From NCBI GenBank assembly GCA_900541395.1, contig UQJT01000023.1, forward strand, positions 1-37,548: DNA of 37,548 nucleotides. The letters run 5' to 3'. The DNA is from an uncultured Desulfovibrio sp. (lineage in GTDB: Bacteria > Desulfobacterota > Desulfovibrionia > Desulfovibrionales > Desulfovibrionaceae). The translations under genes and the position numbers were made by a program. The notes beneath the pieces are model-generated. The model was given only the letters and a program-made list of their open reading frames with translations, searched no databases and had not been told where the DNA came from. This document shows, in pieces, positions 26,396 to 34,397 of the stretch. The stretch's first letter is position 1. Each line of letters begins with the position of its first letter.

Positions 26396-26429
26396 AATCC
26401 GCACGACCCCTATCCGTCGGCGGCTTCAG

Positions 26430-28619
26430 TCAGTCGGCGGATGGGGCGGCTGTGGATTGAAACATGCTCAGCGAGATGCGTCGGCGTTTCAAATCCACGT
26501 CGAGCACGGTGACGGCGACTTCTTGCTGAAGTCGGACGACTTCGGCGGGGTCGCGCACATATCGATCGGCCATCTGGCTGATATGGACCAGGCCGTCCTG
26601 ATGGACGCCGATATCGACAAAAGCGCCGAAGGCCGTGATGTTGGTGACGATGCCGGGCAGTCTCATGCCGGGGCGCAGATCGTCGAGGTCATGGACGCCT
26701 TCGGCGAAGGCGAACGCGTGGAAGGGCTCGCGCGGGTCGCGGCCGGGTTTGTCCAGTTCGGCCAGGATGTCGGTCAGGGTGGGCAGCCCCGCGCCTTCGG
26801 CCGCGTACCGCCGAACATCGATGCGGGCGCGCAGGCCGGGGTCGGCCAGCAAATCGGCCACCGAGGCGTTCAGATCGCGGGCCATGCGTTCCACCAGGGG
26901 GTAAGATTCGGGGTGCACGGCGCTGGCGTCCAGCGGATGCGCGCCGCCCCGCACGCGCACGAACCCGGCGGCCTGTTCAAAGGCTTTGGGGCCCAGGCGG
27001 GGCACGTCGAGCAGGGCTCGACGGGAGGCGAAGGGGCCGTGTTCCGCGCGCCAGGCCACAATATTGCGGGCCAGCACCGGCCCCAGACCGGACACGTAGG
27101 TCAGAAGCTGCTCGCTGGCGGTGTTCAGCTCCACGCCCACGGCGTTGACGCAGCTGGTCACCACGTCGTCCAGGCGGCGTTTGAGCTCGGCCTGATTGAC
27201 GTCGTGCTGATACTGGCCCACGCCGATGGCCTTGGGATCGATTTTGACCAGTTCGGCCAGAGGGTCGGCCAGACGGCGGCCGATGGACACCGCGCCCCGG
27301 TAGGTGAGGTCCAGATCGGGAAATTCGGCCCGCGCCGCCTCGGAGGCGGAATACACCGAAGCCCCGCTTTCGCTGACCATAATCACCGGCACCGAGGCGG
27401 GTCGGCCGGGCAGTTCCCGTAAAAACGCCTCGGTTTCGCGTCCGGCCGTGCCGTTGCCCACGGCCACGGCCTCGATGTCGTATTTTTGCAGCAGGGCCAG
27501 GACCACGCGTCCGGCCTCGGCGCGGGCCGCGGCGGACCCCGCATGGGGCTGGACGACGGCGTGGTCGAGCAGGCCCCCCTGACGGTCCAGGCAGACCACT
27601 TTGCACCCGGTGCGGAAGCCGGGGTCCACGGCCAGGATGCGGCGCGTCCCCAGGGGCGGGGCCAGAAGAAGCTGGCGCAGATTTTCGCCGAACACCCGGA
27701 TGGCCTCGGCGTCGGCCCGCTTTTTAAGTTCGCCGCGCAATTCGTTTTCCAGCGAGGGAAGCAACAGGCGGCGACAGCCGTCGTCCAGGGCCGCGCGCGC
27801 CTGCTCGACGGCCGGGGAGCGGCGGGCGCGGGCGTTGAGCGGTAAAAAGAGGCCGTACAGCGCGTTGGACACGGCCGCGGCGTCGCGGGGCCGCAGCGCC
27901 ACGCGCAGCACTCCCTCGGCCTCGGCCCGGAACACGGCCAGCACCCGGTGGGAGGGAGCCTTGGCGGCCGTCTGTTCCCAGTGGAAATAGTCGCGGTAGG
28001 TGGCTCCCTCTTCCTCTTTGCCCGGCGTCACTTCGGCCGTCAGCACGCCCTCGCGGGCCAACAGCGCGCGCACCCTGGCGCGGGCTTCGGCGTCCTCGGC
28101 GAAGCGTTCGGCCAGAATGTCCCGGGCTCCGGCCAGAGCGGCCTCGGCGTCGGGAACATTGTTATCGGCGTCCACATAACGGGCGGCCTCGACCGCGGGG
28201 TCGCCGGGGCCGAAGTCCAGCAGCCACAGGGCCAGGGGCTCCAGCCCTCGTTCGCGGGCCTGGGCGGCGCGGGTGCGGCGCTTGGGACGGAAAGGCAGAT
28301 ACACGTCCTCCAGCCGGGCCAGATTGGGCGCGGCGGTCAGGGCGGCGTCCAGATCGGGGGTGAGCAGGCCGCGTTCTTCCAGCGAAGCCCGCATGGCGGC
28401 GCGGCGTTTGTCCAGTTCGGCCAGGGCGGCCAGGCCGTCGCGCACGGCGGTCACGGCCACTTCATCCAGGCCGCCCGTGGCTTCTTTGCGATAGCGGGCT
28501 ATAAAGGGCACGGTGGCGTCTTCGCCCAGCAGGCGGGCCGCGGCCTCCACCTGGGCGGGGCGAAGTTGGAGTTCGGCGGCCAGGGAGCGAATATGCTCGG
28601 CGGGAACGGATACGGACAT
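26430..28619 (-). CDS. tex: Tex-family S1 RNA-binding protein
   Basis: Tex is a cytoplasmic nucleic-acid-binding protein related to eukaryotic Spt6, linked to transcription and toxin expression. The 729-aa product has the family layout. An N-terminal helical domain contains VPFIARYRKEATGGLDE. A YqgF/RNase-H-like domain follows (ILAVDPGFRTGCKVVCLD, then AVGNGTAGRETEAFL). Helix-hairpin-helix segments come next (LTYVSGLGPVLARNIVAWR, DVPRLGPKAFEQAAGFVRV), and a C-terminal S1 domain (GIVTNITAFGAFVDIGVHQDGLVHIS). ATG 28619 is chosen because it gives the conserved N-terminus; the frame is open to 28667. It is a single gene, divergent from the BMP gene. Confidence 0.96.
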   Translation of the reverse strand: MSVSVPAEHIRSLAAELQLRPAQVEAAARLLGEDATVPFIARYRKEATGGLDEVAVTAVRDGLAALAELDKRRAAMRASLEERGLLTPDLDAALTAAPNLARLEDVYLPFRPKRRTRAAQARERGLEPLALWLLDFGPGDPAVEAARYVDADNNVPDAEAALAGARDILAERFAEDAEARARVRALLAREGVLTAEVTPGKEEEGATYRDYFHWEQTAAKAPSHRVLAVFRAEAEGVLRVALRPRDAAAVSNALYGLFLPLNARARRSPAVEQARAALDDGCRRLLLPSLENELRGELKKRADAEAIRVFGENLRQLLLAPPLGTRRILAVDPGFRTGCKVVCLDRQGGLLDHAVVQPHAGSAAARAEAGRVVLALLQKYDIEAVAVGNGTAGRETEAFLRELPGRPASVPVIMVSESGASVYSASEAARAEFPDLDLTYRGAVSIGRRLADPLAELVKIDPKAIGVGQYQHDVNQAELKRRLDDVVTSCVNAVGVELNTASEQLLTYVSGLGPVLARNIVAWRAEHGPFASRRALLDVPRLGPKAFEQAAGFVRVRGGAHPLDASAVHPESYPLVERMARDLNASVADLLADPGLRARIDVRRYAAEGAGLPTLTDILAELDKPGRDPREPFHAFAFAEGVHDLDDLRPGMRLPGIVTNITAFGAFVDIGVHQDGLVHISQMADRYVRDPAEVVRLQQEVAVTVLDVDLKRRRISLSMFQSTAAPSAD

Positions 28620-28749
28620 GGCGGACTCGAGAGGCTGAAAGGTGAACGGATACGGGGGGGCCCGCACCGGCGGACTTTGTCATCAAAGACGACGGGGGGC
28701 AAGGGGCGGCTCGCGGTCGCGCACGGCTCGGATGCCGGTCCGCGCGCCC

Positions 28750-28777
28750 TTGACAACAGCTTTGAATCGTTTAGCTT
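28750..28777 (+). promoter_or_regulatory. Possible promoter of the BMP transporter gene
   Basis: A perfect TTGACA (28750-28755) is followed 16 bp later by TAGCTT (28772-28777), a weak -10. The leader would be about 55 nt. An AGGGAGG site precedes the ATG at 28840. Confidence 0.45.
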
Positions 28778-28839
28778 GCGTGTGATACGGTGTTAAAAGG
28801 CAGGGTTCGCAATCTTTTTTGGAGTAAGGGAGGGGTTCG

Positions 28840-29922
28840 ATGGCGTCTGTGATGAAAGGATTGGCCGCGCTGGCGGCGGCCCTGGTGCTGGCCGCGCCCG
28901 CCGCGTCGGCCCGCGCGGCCGACGAAGGCAAAAATCTCAAAGTGGGCTTCGTATACGTGTCGCCGGTGGGCGACGACGGCTGGTCCTATGCGCATGATCA
29001 GGGACGTCTGGCTATGGAGGCGTTGCCTTACGTGGAAACCACCTTTCTGGAGAACGTGCCCGAAGGGCCGGACTCCGAACGCGCTTTTCTGAACCTGGCC
29101 CGCAAGGGATACGACATTATCATCGGCACCAGTTTCGGTTACATGGATTCCATGGAAAAAGTGGCCGGACAGTTCCCCAAGGCCACTTTCATGCACTGCT
29201 CCGGTTACAAGAGCGGTCCGAACATGACGGCCTATTTCGGCCGCATGTATCAGGCCCGTTATCTGACCGGCATGGTGGCCGGAGCCATGACCCAAAAAAA
29301 TGAAATAGGTTTTGTGGCGGCCTTTCCCACTCCCGAAGTCATTCGCGGCATCAACGCTTTCACCTTGGGCGCCAGAGACGTCAACCCCGACGCCAGGGTT
29401 CGCGTGGTGTGGACCCGCACCTGGTACAGCCCCGACGACGAAAAGAAAGCCGCGGAAAGCCTGATAGACGTGGGCGTGGACGTTATAGCCCAACATCAGA
29501 ATTCCGCCGGTCCTCAGGAAGCGGCCGAAGCGCGGGGCATCTATTCGGTAGGATATAATGCCGATATGTCCGCCGCCGCGCCCCATGCGCATTTGACCGC
29601 CGCCGTATGGAACTGGACCGATTTTTATCGCAATTTTATTGAGACCGTGCACCGGGGGGAATGGAGCAACGGCAACTACTGGTACGGTCTGGACAGCGGT
29701 CTTGTGGGCATCGCCCCGTTCGGGAAAATGGTGCCCCAGGATGTGCGCGACCGGGTGAACGCCGCGCAGGAGGACATCAAGGCCGGCAAGCTGACGGTGT
29801 TCGCCGGTCCGGTCAGGGACCAGAAAGGCGAGGTGCGCGTGCCCGAGGGGCAGGTGGCCCCGGATCAGGACCTCTTGAGCATGGATTGGTTTGTGGAAGG
29901 CGTGATCGGCACCACCGAATAA
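28840..29922 (+). CDS. BMP-family (PnrA-like) ABC substrate-binding protein
   Basis: A 360-aa periplasmic binding protein of the Bmp/PnrA family, which captures purine nucleosides or related ligands. The signal peptide (about 1-27) ends ASARAA and lacks a lipobox Cys, so it is soluble rather than a lipoprotein. Family features are VGFVYVSPVGDDGWSYAHDQG, a GTSFGYMDSMEKVA segment, GFVAAFPTPEVIRGINAF, the VIAQHQNSAGPQEAA segment and AAVWNWTDFYRNFIE. The exact ligand is inferred only by family. Two permease genes follow, and the ATPase is displaced to 34398. Confidence 0.93.
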   Translation: MASVMKGLAALAAALVLAAPAASARAADEGKNLKVGFVYVSPVGDDGWSYAHDQGRLAMEALPYVETTFLENVPEGPDSERAFLNLARKGYDIIIGTSFGYMDSMEKVAGQFPKATFMHCSGYKSGPNMTAYFGRMYQARYLTGMVAGAMTQKNEIGFVAAFPTPEVIRGINAFTLGARDVNPDARVRVVWTRTWYSPDDEKKAAESLIDVGVDVIAQHQNSAGPQEAAEARGIYSVGYNADMSAAAPHAHLTAAVWNWTDFYRNFIETVHRGEWSNGNYWYGLDSGLVGIAPFGKMVPQDVRDRVNAAQEDIKAGKLTVFAGPVRDQKGEVRVPEGQVAPDQDLLSMDWFVEGVIGTTE

Positions 29923-29940
29923 GCAAAGACCGTCTGACGG

Positions 29941-29976
29941 GCGCCCGTTCTTTCCTTGGGGAGGGCGGGCGCTTTT
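29941..29976 (+). terminator. Attenuator-like hairpin between binding protein and permease
   Basis: GCGCCCG (29941-29947) pairs with CGGGCGC (29966-29972), followed by TTTT. A leaky terminator here would give more binding protein than permease, a common arrangement in ABC importers. Confidence 0.6.
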
Positions 29977-30014
29977 CGCAACATGCCCGCGCGGCTCCCG
30001 AAAAGGATCGCCTC

Positions 30015-31106
30015 ATGAACGGATTGCGCGTCGTCAAACGCCGGACGCCTCCGGGTCGGATTTCCCTCCTTATCGTTCCGGCGGCCGTGCTGATCGCCCT
30101 GGCGGCTTGTTCGCTGCCGCTTCTCATTCAGGGCAAAGCGCCGCTCAGGGCCTTCGGCCTGTTGTTCGCGGGCGGCTTCGGGGGGCTGTATCCCCTGGAG
30201 GACACGCTGCTCAAGGCTCTCCCCCTGTTCCTGTGTTCGCTGGGGGTGTCCGTGGCCTTCCGCATGAAGGTGTGGAATATCGGGGCCGAAGGACAGTTCG
30301 CCCTGGGCGGTGTGGGGGCCACCTGGGCCGTGCTGACCTTTTCGGGGTTGCCCGCGTGGGTCATGCTGCCGCTCATGCTGCTGTGCGCGGCCGTGGCGGC
30401 CGGGCTGTGGGGCATGGTGCCGGGCCTGTTGCGGGTGCGCTTCGGCCTGAACGAGATCATCTCGACCCTGATGCTCAATTACATCGGCATCGAATTTTTG
30501 CGCTTTCTCATCTACGGCCCCTGGAAAGACCCCGCCGGCAAGGGCTTTCCCATGACGGCCATGTTTCCGGCCGAGGCGGTGTTTCCCACCCTGTTCGGCC
30601 GCACCCACGCCGGGCTGATCGTGTGCGTGCTGGCCGCCGTGGCTCTGGGCGTGTTTCTCCATCGCACCCGCCTGGGTTTTGAACTGCGGGCCGCCGGGGA
30701 AAATCCCCGCGCCGCCCGTTACGCGCGCATGCCGTACGGTTTTCTGCTGGTGCTGGTGCTCACCGTGAGCGGCGCTCTGGCGGGCATGGCGGGGGGCGTG
30801 GAAGTGTCGGCCACCTTCGGCCGCCTCCAGCCCAATCTGGCCACCGGTTACGGGTATACCGCCATTGTGGTGGCCTGGCTGTCGCGGCTGCGCCTGTCGT
30901 CCATAGCCTTCTTTTCCTTCTTCCTGGCCGGGCTGCGCGTGGGCGTGGAGAATATTCAACTGGAGATGCAGGTCCCCGCCGCCTTCGGCGGCATTCTGGA
31001 AGGGTTCATCCTGCTCTGCGTGCTGGCCGGGCAGTTCTTTTACGGCTACAGGCTGGAGCGCCGCGCGGCGGAAAGCGCGCCGCGTCCGCGGAGGGAAGAG
31101 GCATGA
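30015..31106 (+). CDS. ABC transporter permease (BPD_transp_2, nucleoside type)
   Basis: A 363-aa inner-membrane permease of the branched-chain/sugar/nucleoside type. Many hydrophobic helices are visible, beginning with LLIVPAAVLIALAACSLPLL. The conserved VAFRMKVWNIGAEGQFALGGVGATW and FGLNEIISTLMLNYI segments identify it as the first permease of BMP-linked importers. The ATG at 30015 has an AAAGGA site; the longer frame upstream lies in the BMP gene. Its stop overlaps the next start by four bases, so the two permeases are translationally coupled and should form a heterodimer. Confidence 0.95.
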   Translation: MNGLRVVKRRTPPGRISLLIVPAAVLIALAACSLPLLIQGKAPLRAFGLLFAGGFGGLYPLEDTLLKALPLFLCSLGVSVAFRMKVWNIGAEGQFALGGVGATWAVLTFSGLPAWVMLPLMLLCAAVAAGLWGMVPGLLRVRFGLNEIISTLMLNYIGIEFLRFLIYGPWKDPAGKGFPMTAMFPAEAVFPTLFGRTHAGLIVCVLAAVALGVFLHRTRLGFELRAAGENPRAARYARMPYGFLLVLVLTVSGALAGMAGGVEVSATFGRLQPNLATGYGYTAIVVAWLSRLRLSSIAFFSFFLAGLRVGVENIQLEMQVPAAFGGILEGFILLCVLAGQFFYGYRLERRAAESAPRPRREEA

Positions 31107-32023
31107 ACGGGGACCTGATCCTGTCGCTGCTGGCCGCCACGGTGCTGGCGGGCACGCCCCTGCTGTACGCCACGCTGGGCGAAATCGTCACCGAACGCTC
31201 GGGGGTCATCAACCTCGGGGTGGAAGGCATGATGATTCTGGGGGCTTTTTTCGCCTTTATCGTGCAACTGCATACGGGCAACGCCTGGCTGGCCGCCCTG
31301 GCCGCCGGGCTGGGCGCGGGCTGCGTAGGGTTGCTGCACGGCGTGGTGTGCCTGATCTTTCAGGGGAATCAAACCGTGTCGGGCCTGGCCCTGACCATTT
31401 TCGGGGTGGGGCTGTCGGACTATCTGGGCACGCCCTTTGTGGGCGTCCAGACCGAGGGATTTCAGTCCTTCGCGCTGCCCGTGCTGGGTCAGATTCCCGT
31501 CCTGGGGCCGGTATTCTTCCAGCATAACGCCCTGGTCTATGTTTCCTATCTTTTGCCGCCTCTTTTGTGGTGTTTTTTCAACCGCAGTTCCACAGGTCTG
31601 GCTCTGCGCGCCGCGGGCGAATATCCGGCCGCCGTGTCCGCCGCCGGGTTGGATCCGGTGCGCCTGCGCTGGCTGGGCATTTTCGTCGGGGCCTTTTTGG
31701 TGGGCGTGGGCGGAGCGTATCTGTCCTTGGCCGCCACCCATATATGGACCCACAACCTGACGGCGGGCAAGGGCTGGATAGCCGTGGGCCTGGTCATTTT
31801 CGCCTTCTGGCGGCCGGGCCGCGCCCTGTTCGGGGCCTGGCTGTTCGGCGGCATCATGGCCCTGCAATTGCGCCTCCAGGCCCTGGGCGTGAACATACCG
31901 TCCTCGCTCATGACCATGCTGCCTTACGCGCTGACCGTGCTCGCCCTGCTGTGGGCCTCGTGGCGCGGCCACGGCCGCGACGCGCCCGCCGCTTTGGGCG
32001 TGAACATCGAACCCCGCGATTAA
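31103..32023 (+). CDS. ABC transporter permease (BPD_transp_2, nucleoside type)
   Basis: The 306-aa partner permease. The N-terminal region has the typical TPLLYATLGEIVTERSGVINLGVEGMM motif of the second BMP-system permease. Later come GNQTVSGLALTIFGVGLSDYLG and GAYLSLAATHIWTHNLTAGKGWIAVGLV. About eight membrane helices are visible. It overlaps the upstream permease by four bases. In most related clusters the ATPase gene is adjacent; here it is 2.4 kb downstream beyond two unrelated exporters. Confidence 0.95.
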   Translation: MNGDLILSLLAATVLAGTPLLYATLGEIVTERSGVINLGVEGMMILGAFFAFIVQLHTGNAWLAALAAGLGAGCVGLLHGVVCLIFQGNQTVSGLALTIFGVGLSDYLGTPFVGVQTEGFQSFALPVLGQIPVLGPVFFQHNALVYVSYLLPPLLWCFFNRSSTGLALRAAGEYPAAVSAAGLDPVRLRWLGIFVGAFLVGVGGAYLSLAATHIWTHNLTAGKGWIAVGLVIFAFWRPGRALFGAWLFGGIMALQLRLQALGVNIPSSLMTMLPYALTVLALLWASWRGHGRDAPAALGVNIEPRD

Positions 32024-32038
32024 TCTTGAGAGCAGATT

Positions 32039-32066
32039 AACTTTAACATTGTGCGATGTTGAAGTT
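32039..32066 (+). terminator. Hairpin terminator after the permease pair
   Basis: Arms 32039-32048 and 32057-32066 form a 10-bp AT-rich stem with one G-T pair and an 8-nt loop, 16 bp after the permease stop. No strong T-run follows. A smaller CGGCA/TGCCG stem lies just downstream. Confidence 0.55.
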
Positions 32067-32148
32067 TAAGGCACGACCGCTTCGGCATCCGACAGTGCCG
32101 ATGAATGGCGCTTATGCCTTCGCGGCCACCGCCTGTTCCGCTGTCGGA

Positions 32149-32228
32149 AGAGCATGTTCAAGCCGAAAATGCTCGGGGCGAACGCCGGGGCGTGCTTCGC
32201 CAGCGGCGGTCGAAGCCTGCCTTTTGCC
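32149..32228. repeat. AGAGC hairpin and shared 22-bp repeat block upstream of gdx
   Basis: An AGAGCAT...ATGCTC hairpin (32149-32174) resembles the ends of the AGAGC family. At 32207-32228 lies a block matching 15029-15050 at 21 of 22 positions. These repeat remnants fill the gap between the permease pair and the gdx promoter. I see no gene here. Confidence 0.65.
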
Positions 32229-32261
32229 GGGCCGGAAGCTCGACGGCCATTCCCCCCGGTC

Positions 32262-32290
32262 TTGACCGGACAGTGGGGCGATCGTAGTTT
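32262..32290 (+). promoter_or_regulatory. Probable promoter of the riboswitch-gdx transcript
   Basis: TTGACC (32262-32267) and TAGTTT (32285-32290) are spaced by 17 bp. Transcription would start near 32297, just before the first riboswitch hairpin at 32305. Confidence 0.55.
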
Positions 32291-32304
32291 GGATGTCGTA
32301 CATC

Positions 32305-32377
32305 GCGGGGACGACCCCGCCCTTGCTTCGGATGCTCCGGAGAAGGCTTTTCATGGGGACGACCCCACGACGGGAGG
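32305..32377 (+). ncRNA. Guanidine-II (mini-ykkC) riboswitch
   Basis: Two short GC-rich hairpins each carry the diagnostic ACGA tetraloop (ACGR consensus). P1 is GCGGGG-ACGA-CCCCGC (32305-32320) and P2 is TGGGG-ACGA-CCCCA (32354-32367). The linker itself folds (CCTT/AAGG with CTTCGG/CCGGAG, 32321-32346), bringing P1 and P2 close. The GGGAGG ribosome-binding site of gdx (32372-32377) follows P2 directly, suggesting control of translation by guanidinium. The downstream gene belongs to the guanidinium exporter family, which agrees with the class. Confidence 0.88.
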
Positions 32378-32382
32378 CGCTC

Positions 32383-32697
32383 ATGAACTGGCTGCTGTTG
32401 TTTCTCGCGGGGCTTCTGGAAACCGCTTGGGCCACGGGGCTCAAGTACACGCACGGTTTTTCCCGGCCCTGGCCCACCCTGGCCGTGCTGGCGCTCATGG
32501 CGGGCAGCGTGTGGCTGCTGTCTTTGGCCATGCGCGGCCTGCCCGTGGGCACGGCGTACGCCGTGTGGACGGGCATAGGCAGCGTGGGAGCCGTTATCCT
32601 CGGGATAGTCCTGTTCGGCGAACCCCTGACCGTGCCCCGCCTGGCGTGCGTGGGCCTGATCGTCGCGGGCATTGCGGGGCTCAAGCTGGTTTCCTGA
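32383..32697 (+). CDS. gdx: Guanidinium exporter Gdx (SugE-type SMR protein)
   Basis: A 104-aa small multidrug resistance family protein with four membrane helices, working as a dual-topology dimer that exchanges guanidinium for protons. It closely resembles E. coli SugE/Gdx: the essential Glu13 lies in [20 protein letters not shown], and the Gdx-type signature [20 protein letters not shown] follows. This supports Gdx rather than the polyaromatic-cation EmrE group. The ATG at 32383 is set by the GGGAGG site. The longer upstream frame runs through the riboswitch and is rejected. Expression is predicted to respond to guanidine. Confidence 0.95.
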   Translation: MNWLLLFLAGLLETAWATGLKYTHGFSRPWPTLAVLALMAGSVWLLSLAMRGLPVGTAYAVWTGIGSVGAVILGIVLFGEPLTVPRLACVGLIVAGIAGLKLVS

Positions 32698-32719
32698 CCC
32701 CGTCTTCTTCCCCTTCGGT

Positions 32720-32742
32720 GGCGGACGAACAGTACGTCCGCC
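32720..32742 (+). terminator. Hairpin after gdx
   Basis: GGCGGACG (32720-32727) pairs perfectly with CGTCCGCC (32735-32742), 7-nt loop, 22 bp past the gdx stop. A weak CTGTT follows. It is a likely terminator separating gdx from the MFS gene. Confidence 0.55.
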
Positions 32743-32764
32743 CTGTTCCGCGTCGGGCGGGGCC

Positions 32765-32793
32765 TTGACGAAGACCGGCAAGGGGGGAATGAT
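32765..32793 (+). promoter_or_regulatory. Possible promoter of the MdtD-like gene
   Basis: TTGACG (32765-32770) and AATGAT (32788-32793) have a 17-bp spacer. The leader to the ATG at 32866 would be about 65 nt. Confidence 0.4.
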
Positions 32794-32865
32794 GACGTTT
32801 TTCCCCTTCCGGCGACGGAGCGCGGATTGGAGAAGGGGAGTGCCGGATATTTCAAGGATACGCGT

Positions 32866-34272
32866 ATGGCGTTGACCACACGGGACATGCTGGGCCTGCC
32901 GATGCTCGCGGGCGCGTCGTTTTTCATGCAGGCGCTGGATTCGACCATCCTCAATACCGCCATTCCCGCCATCGCCTCCGATCTGCGCCAATCTCCCTTT
33001 TCCATGCAATTGGCCGTTGTCGGCTACACCCTTACGGTGGCGCTGCTCATTCCTCTCAGCGGCTGGATGGCGGACCGCTTCGGCACCCGGCGTACCTATC
33101 TGGCTTCGGTGGCGGTGTTCGCTCTGGGTTCGCTGCTGTGCGCGCTGTCCACCTCCCTGCCCATGCTGGTGGCCGCGCGCGTGGTGCAGGGCATGGGCGG
33201 CGCGGTGATGATGCCCATCTCGCGCCTGGCGCTCATGCGCGCCTACCGGCGCGACGATTTCATACAGGCTTTCAATTTTATTTCCATTCCCGGCCTGGTG
33301 GGCCCCATCGTGGGCCCCATTTTGGGCGGCTGGCTGGTCACCTACGCCTCCTGGCACTGGGTGTTTCTCATCAACATCCCCATCGGGGCCCTGGGGTTTT
33401 TCTACGGCTACCGCATCATGCCCGACTTCCGGGCCGAGCGCGGTCCCTTCGACGCTTTGGGCTTCGGAGCCATCGGGCTGGGCGTCCTGGCCGTCAGCGC
33501 CGGTCTGGAACTGACCGGCGGGCACGCCTCTTCGCCGCTCTGCGCCCTCGTCCTGGCCGTGACCGGCTTTGCCTGTCTGGCGGGATACGTGCGCCATGCC
33601 CGGCGCGCGGCCTATCCCCTCATCGGGCTCGGCATGTTCAAAACCCGGACCTTCGCCGTGGGTATCGCGGGCAACGTGGTGGCCCGTCTGGGCATAGGCA
33701 GCATTCCCTTTCTGGTGCCCCTGCTGCTTCAGGTGGGGCTGGGCTACCCGGCCGACGTTGCCGGGCTGCTTCTGCTGCCTTCGGCCCTGGGCTCGTTGCT
33801 GACCAAGACCTTTGTGCTCAGGGTTCTGCATCGTTTTCACTACCGCCGCACTTTGTTGTTCCTGACCGTGTCCATCGGCGTGGTGTTCGCTCTGCTCAGT
33901 CTCCAGCGGCCGGGCTGGCCTCTGGTCTTCCTGGCGGCGCCTCTGTTCATTCAGGGCATGTTGATGTCCGCCCAGTTCACGGCCATGAACACCATCACCC
34001 TGGGCGACCTGTCCGCCGAACACGCCAGCGACGGCAACAGTCTGTTGTCCGTGACCCAAAACCTGTCGATCCGTTTCGGCGTGGCCATCAGTACGGCGGC
34101 GCTGCGCTTTTTCAGCGCTTCCGGCGGCACGCCCCTGGACGCGTTGCACCGCACTTTCATCATGGTGGGGATTATGACGGCGTTGGCGGCCTTCGTGTTT
34201 ATGCTGCTGCGGCCCGGCGACGGCGACAACCTGTTGGGCGCTTCGCGCGGCCGGATCGAAAAGCCGTTGTAA
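32866..34272 (+). CDS. MFS multidrug exporter, DHA2 family (MdtD-like)
   Basis: A 468-aa inner-membrane drug:proton antiporter with about 14 hydrophobic helices. It tracks E. coli MdtD closely: FFMQALDSTILNTAIPAIA at helix 1, GWMADRFGTRRTYLASVAVF (MFS motif A), RVVQGMGGAVMMPISRLALM, GPIVGPILGGWLVTYASW (antiporter motif C region) and a late FTAMNTITLGDL segment. The substrate is unknown. ATG 32866 follows an AAGGA site; an in-frame ATG at 32827 is less likely. It is the second exporter lying between the importer permeases and their ATPase. Confidence 0.93.
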   Translation: MALTTRDMLGLPMLAGASFFMQALDSTILNTAIPAIASDLRQSPFSMQLAVVGYTLTVALLIPLSGWMADRFGTRRTYLASVAVFALGSLLCALSTSLPMLVAARVVQGMGGAVMMPISRLALMRAYRRDDFIQAFNFISIPGLVGPIVGPILGGWLVTYASWHWVFLINIPIGALGFFYGYRIMPDFRAERGPFDALGFGAIGLGVLAVSAGLELTGGHASSPLCALVLAVTGFACLAGYVRHARRAAYPLIGLGMFKTRTFAVGIAGNVVARLGIGSIPFLVPLLLQVGLGYPADVAGLLLLPSALGSLLTKTFVLRVLHRFHYRRTLLFLTVSIGVVFALLSLQRPGWPLVFLAAPLFIQGMLMSAQFTAMNTITLGDLSAEHASDGNSLLSVTQNLSIRFGVAISTAALRFFSASGGTPLDALHRTFIMVGIMTALAAFVFMLLRPGDGDNLLGASRGRIEKPL

Positions 34273-34397
34273 GGCGGCCCGCCGGGGGCTCCCGCCGTTA
34301 CGCGTCCGGCGTCGTTTTCCGCCTGGCCCGCGCTTGCGGGGCGGCCCGGTCTGTGTAAGAAAAGGACGCCAACCCCTGTTTTCGGGAGGAACCGCCC

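Noticed and set aside
28620..28839. A purine riboswitch before the nucleoside-type importer
   Set aside because: I could not find the three-way junction core or its conserved loops; only a weak promoter and ribosome-binding site are visible.
32293..32382. An N-terminally extended Gdx starting at 32293
   Set aside because: The extension would be translated from the riboswitch itself. The ribosome-binding site and homology fix the start at 32383.
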